Shown here: positions 61,176-64,000 of the stretch, piece after piece
How positions within the stretch are numbered: position 1 is the first letter of the stretch
How the letters are laid out: every line of letters begins with the position of its first letter
Program-made: the position numbers and the translations under genes
Assembly: GCA_029555025.1 (NCBI GenBank)
Contig: JAKPTZ010000045.1
Location: forward strand, 62,001 to 126,000
Direction: 5' to 3'
DNA: 64,000 nt
Origin: Deltaproteobacteria bacterium
GTDB lineage: Bacteria > Myxococcota_A > UBA9042 > DTJE01
The notes under the pieces: model-generated
Told to the model about the DNA's origin: nothing
Databases searched by the model: none
The model's input: the letters and a program-made list of their open reading frames with translations, nothing else

Positions 61176-61325
61176 ATGAACCTTGTCAGGGAAATATGGG
61201 GATGGGCCCGCAGGCGCAAGAAGTACTGGCTGATCCCGCTGGTGCTCGCCCTTGTTCTGGTGGGGGCCCTTATAGTCGTCGCATCGGCAACCAGCGTCAG
61301 CCCCTTCATCTATCCGCTGTTCTAG
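61176..61325 (+). CDS. 49-residue SxtK/DUF5989-like membrane protein
   Basis: A short gene directly downstream of the carbamoyltransferase-SxtJ fusion, with GGAG seven bases before the ATG. It begins NLVREIWGWARRRKKYWLIP and ends SVSPFIYPLF with one membrane helix between. This matches the DUF5989/SxtK pattern (aromatic-basic start, KKYWLIP, P-F-I-Y-x-L-F end). In other genomes SxtI, SxtJ and SxtK homologues form a conserved triad in polysaccharide or secondary-metabolite loci. Only its position and that pattern support a role with the carbamoyltransferase. Confidence 0.85.
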   Translation: MNLVREIWGWARRRKKYWLIPLVLALVLVGALIVVASATSVSPFIYPLF

Positions 61326-61329
61326 GGGT

Positions 61330-62355
61330 TCATTCGACGTCCGCGCCCGTTTCGGCCGGCTCCTTCGGGGCACCCCGATCCGAATCTTCTGCGACTATGC
61401 GAAGGAATATGTCCGCCAGGAGCCGGTGTCCCTTTTCGTTGAAGTGGCAGCACGGGTCGTACCTGATTTCCATGTAGTCGGCTTCGGCCTGCAACAGAAG
61501 CTGGTGAAGGAACAGCATCCTGATGTCGTGGGAAGACGCGATGTCCAGCATGACGGTCTGGGGATCGAGCCTGGGACTCCTCATCATCGAAAACGGCATG
61601 TCCAGCCTCGTCGCGACCACAAGTGAGAAGTCCGATCCCCTTGCGCGCAGGGCGGCGCGGTATTCTTCCAGCATCGGAAGGTAAACGCCTGTGACCCATG
61701 ATGACCTGAACGGCTCCAGCTCAAACATGGTCAGAACCATGTACTCGAAGAACCTTGAATTCAGGAACAGCCAGGTTCGAAGCCACTCGGGACCGGGAAC
61801 GAATCCCGGAAGCCTGCCCGTGTCGCCATCGACGCCAGCCATGTTGTACGCGGCGTCCCCAATCATGCGGTAACGGTTCGACTCGTTCGGCCAGACCTCC
61901 CAATAGACCAGATCCGGCGTATGCCTCTTCATCAGTCTTGCAAGCCAGTAGATCTTCTGTTCAACGGAATACCCCGGCTGGGACAGGTTCAGAATGCACC
62001 AGGCGCCCGGGCCGTCCCGGCGATCCAGTTCCTGCTGCATCAGCGTCGTGAAGGCGTCTTCGGTCTGGAGCCCGGAACCGAAAAAAATCGAATCGCCGGA
62101 AAACACCACAAGCCTGGCGTCCGGATGCATGTCCGGACAGTCCAGATTCATCCTTTTCAGATCCTGTATCCAGATCGGGACATCCCCGTCCTGAAACATC
62201 TCGATCCTGTCGCGCCTTATGACCTGAACCTTTGGAAACGGATTTACCAGCCTAATGATGCCTTCCGCCAGAAGCAATGTGACAATCAGGATGACAAGTG
62301 CCACGCCGGCGGTTTCCGCAATGATTCCAATAAGCTTGCGCGGTTGCTCTTTCAT
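61330..62355 (-). CDS. SGNH/GDSL-type hydrolase, membrane-anchored
   Basis: 341 residues. A membrane helix at ~10-32 (GVALVILIVTLLLAEGII) is followed by an SGNH-fold domain. VVFSGDSIFFGSGL is block I (GDS, catalytic Ser), VYWEVWPNESNRYR is the block III-like Asn region, and DPCCHFNEKGHRLLADIF is block V (D-x3-H). Such proteins act as esterases or acyl transferases on cell-surface glycans. It converges with the SxtK-like gene (four-base gap). Its start overlaps the stop of the upstream PBP gene (ATGA), so it is co-translated with a peptidoglycan synthase. Confidence 0.85.
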   Translation of the reverse strand: MKEQPRKLIGIIAETAGVALVILIVTLLLAEGIIRLVNPFPKVQVIRRDRIEMFQDGDVPIWIQDLKRMNLDCPDMHPDARLVVFSGDSIFFGSGLQTEDAFTTLMQQELDRRDGPGAWCILNLSQPGYSVEQKIYWLARLMKRHTPDLVYWEVWPNESNRYRMIGDAAYNMAGVDGDTGRLPGFVPGPEWLRTWLFLNSRFFEYMVLTMFELEPFRSSWVTGVYLPMLEEYRAALRARGSDFSLVVATRLDMPFSMMRSPRLDPQTVMLDIASSHDIRMLFLHQLLLQAEADYMEIRYDPCCHFNEKGHRLLADIFLRIVAEDSDRGAPKEPAETGADVE

Positions 62356-64000
62356 CTGCCCTCGCCAAGGATGGCCGCCGCGAACGACCGGAAAAACGGA
62401 ACGGCGGTATTGCCGCCCGTTGCCCCCGACATGGCAAGCCTGTCGTCATACGCGACAAGCACCACGGCAACCAGTTCCCTGAACCCGCCGGCAAACCAGG
62501 CCTCGCGTGACATGCTGCTGGTGCCGGTCTTGCCCCAGACGCTGCCGGGCAGGTCGGCCAGTGCCTTCGCGGTTCCCCCGACGGCGACCTCCCTCATCAT
62601 GACCTTCATGGCCGTGGCAACATCGGCCGGAAGCACCCTGCCAGACCGGCTCTGATGTTCGGCAAGCACCTTGCCCCTGAAGTCGGTGACGCGTCGAACG
62701 GTCCAGGCGGCATCATGGAATCCTCCGGAGCCGAATACGGCATAGGCGTTCGCAAGTTCCATCGGACTGGCTTCCACGCTCCCCAGGGCCATGGAAAGAT
62801 CACGCGGAATGCTGCCGGAAAAGCCAATGGACTCCATGAGTTCGCCAACGCGATCCACCCCGACATCCTTCAGGATCTTGACGGCAACGACATTGATGGA
62901 ATCCTTCAACGCCCCTGTCATGTCGTATGTCCGGCCGTCATAGACCCCGCCGTAGTTGCGCGGCTTCCAGAGCTTGCCGGCATGCCCCCGGAACGCCACG
63001 GGCTCGTTGACCCAGCCCTTGTCCGCTGGAATTCCGGCAGCCAGGGCGGCCGCGAATATGAAAGGCTTGATGGTCGAACCGATTGGCATCCGGGACTGCA
63101 CCGCCCTGTTGAACCGGCGGGTTTCAAAATCCTCGCCCCCGGTCATCGCCCTGACCGCCCGGGTGCGCGAATCAATCACCACCATCGATGCCTGGGGACC
63201 GAGTTCGGCGTTGACGTATTCAAGTTTTCCACGGACGGATTCGACCTCGCCGACCCCCTTCGAAACGGCAATCGGGGCCTTGTTGTCGCACAACGCGTCA
63301 AGTTGCGAATCGACCGTGCCGCCCATCCTCGCCAGAGTCCTGTTTGCGACGACCTTCCGTGAATCTCCGACCTTGACGAACGCCTGCCGATCCCCACGCC
63401 GACAACTTTCAATCCGGGTAGCTATCGCCCTGGGAGGAGGGGGAAGCCTTTCGCCCGTTTCCTCGTTCATTACCATATTGGCCGCGGCTTCGTCGGCCAG
63501 GCGCTGACGCCCGGCTGCGTAAAGACGCGCCAGCCCTTCCGCTATCGACTTATCGACCGCCGCCTGCACTTCAAGGTCAAGCGTGGTCACGACGTCCAGT
63601 CCACCTTTGTCAAGCGCGTCCTTGCCAACCAGGGCGCGCAGGTCGCGCAACACGGCATCGACGAAGTAAGGCGCGGTTCCCAGCATGGGATCGTCCCGGC
63701 CCCACACGAGCAGGGACGTTCCGGCCGCCGCCGTAGCCTGATCCGCCGTAATCATGCCCAGTTCGGCCATCCGGTTCAGCACGTGACGCTGGCGGGCCAC
63801 TGCGCCGTCGGGATTTTTCAGGATGGAATTTCCCTCGGGGGACGAAATAAGGCCTGCAAGCATGGCGGCCTCGTGAACCGCCAGTTCGGACGCCTTCCTG
63901 CCGAAATAGAAACGGGCGGCTTCCTCAAATCCGTATCGCCCGTGCCCCAGGTAGATTGTTGACATATACATCGCCAGAATCTGGCGCTTGGTCAGGGCGA
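62352..64000 (-). CDS. Class A penicillin-binding protein, N-terminus outside window
   Basis: At least 549 residues; the frame is open to the right edge, so the start and membrane anchor are missing. The last part of a GT51 glycosyltransferase is visible (TKRQILAMYMSTIYLGHGRY, then RKASELAVHEAAMLAGLISSP). A ~160-residue linker follows. The transpeptidase domain has MPIGSTIKPFIF (SxxK), KDSINVVAV (SxN) and VWGKTGTSS (KTG). It polymerises and crosslinks peptidoglycan (PBP1A/1B class). The linker contains two Cys (CRRG, LCDNK). It is coupled to the SGNH hydrolase gene through a four-base overlap. Confidence 0.93.
   Translation of the reverse strand, partial: ALTKRQILAMYMSTIYLGHGRYGFEEAARFYFGRKASELAVHEAAMLAGLISSPEGNSILKNPDGAVARQRHVLNRMAELGMITADQATAAAGTSLLVWGRDDPMLGTAPYFVDAVLRDLRALVGKDALDKGGLDVVTTLDLEVQAAVDKSIAEGLARLYAAGRQRLADEAAANMVMNEETGERLPPPPRAIATRIESCRRGDRQAFVKVGDSRKVVANRTLARMGGTVDSQLDALCDNKAPIAVSKGVGEVESVRGKLEYVNAELGPQASMVVIDSRTRAVRAMTGGEDFETRRFNRAVQSRMPIGSTIKPFIFAAALAAGIPADKGWVNEPVAFRGHAGKLWKPRNYGGVYDGRTYDMTGALKDSINVVAVKILKDVGVDRVGELMESIGFSGSIPRDLSMALGSVEASPMELANAYAVFGSGGFHDAAWTVRRVTDFRGKVLAEHQSRSGRVLPADVATAMKVMMREVAVGGTAKALADLPGSVWGKTGTSSMSREAWFAGGFRELVAVVLVAYDDRLAMSGATGGNTAVPFFRSFAAAILGEGR

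Noticed and set aside
58992-61325. Saxitoxin biosynthesis locus
   Set aside because: Only SxtI/J/K-like genes are present. These occur widely in glycan loci, and no sxtA, sxtG or amidinotransferase is seen.

Overview
The window reads as ordinary core chromosome from a GC-rich, Gram-negative, delta-proteobacterial-type organism. Myxococcota or a close relative is the best guess. The support is: many lipoproteins with an Asp-rich linker after the lipobox; secreted Cys-rich modules of the 'CGDGxCxxxE..C.CPxDC' and 'C..D.DC..G.vC..G.C' style common in myxobacteria; outer-membrane proteins; MraZ/FtsA/FtsZ division genes; and an RpoH-type sigma factor. I see no insertion sequence, prophage, CRISPR array or plasmid function. 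Base composition looks even throughout.

Layout: 1-5.1 kb holds the end of a Cys-rich secreted protein, a P-type cation ATPase and a TerC-family membrane protein, with two palindromic repeats between the last two. 5.2-9.7 kb has a NIF-type Fe-S assembly pair (nifU-nifS), a lipoprotein and an M19-type dipeptidase. 9.7-25.2 kb is a compact minus-strand dcw cluster in the order mraZ-rsmH-ftsL-(TPR lipoprotein)-ftsI-murE-murF-mraY-ftsW-murG-murB-ftsQ-ftsA-ftsZ. Most junctions overlap by a few bases. murD, murC and ddl are missing from their usual places. 25.4-31.9 kb carries comEC and a lipoprotein/ABC-transporter operon. 32-34.5 kb is an htrA-rpoH envelope-stress pair. 34.5-39 kb has a UDP-xylose-synthase-like SDR and two exported proteins of unknown role.

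39.1-45 kb is the most unusual stretch. A cobalamin riboswitch precedes a lone surface lipoprotein with a duplicated domain. It is followed, past an exported nuclease, by two tandem paralogous radical-SAM enzymes of the B12-binding-domain class. 45-49 kb has tRNA-Val(CAC) with a near-consensus promoter, a PHB-accumulation-type regulator, a membrane pseudokinase lacking all catalytic residues, and its partner TPR/PEGA-like protein. 49-53 kb encodes two outer-membrane proteins and a DUF1566-type lipoprotein. 53.2-55.8 kb encodes an 847-residue double radical-SAM protein whose first domain has lost the cluster cysteines.

55.9-59 kb carries PPi-type phosphofructokinase, TatD and TcdA. 59-61.3 kb carries a NodU-type carbamoyltransferase fused to an SxtJ-like membrane domain, followed by a 49-residue SxtK/DUF5989-like protein. 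The window closes with an SGNH hydrolase coupled to a class A penicillin-binding protein that runs off the end.

Most functional calls rest on motifs recognised by eye. No database search was possible, so substrate-level statements are inference.
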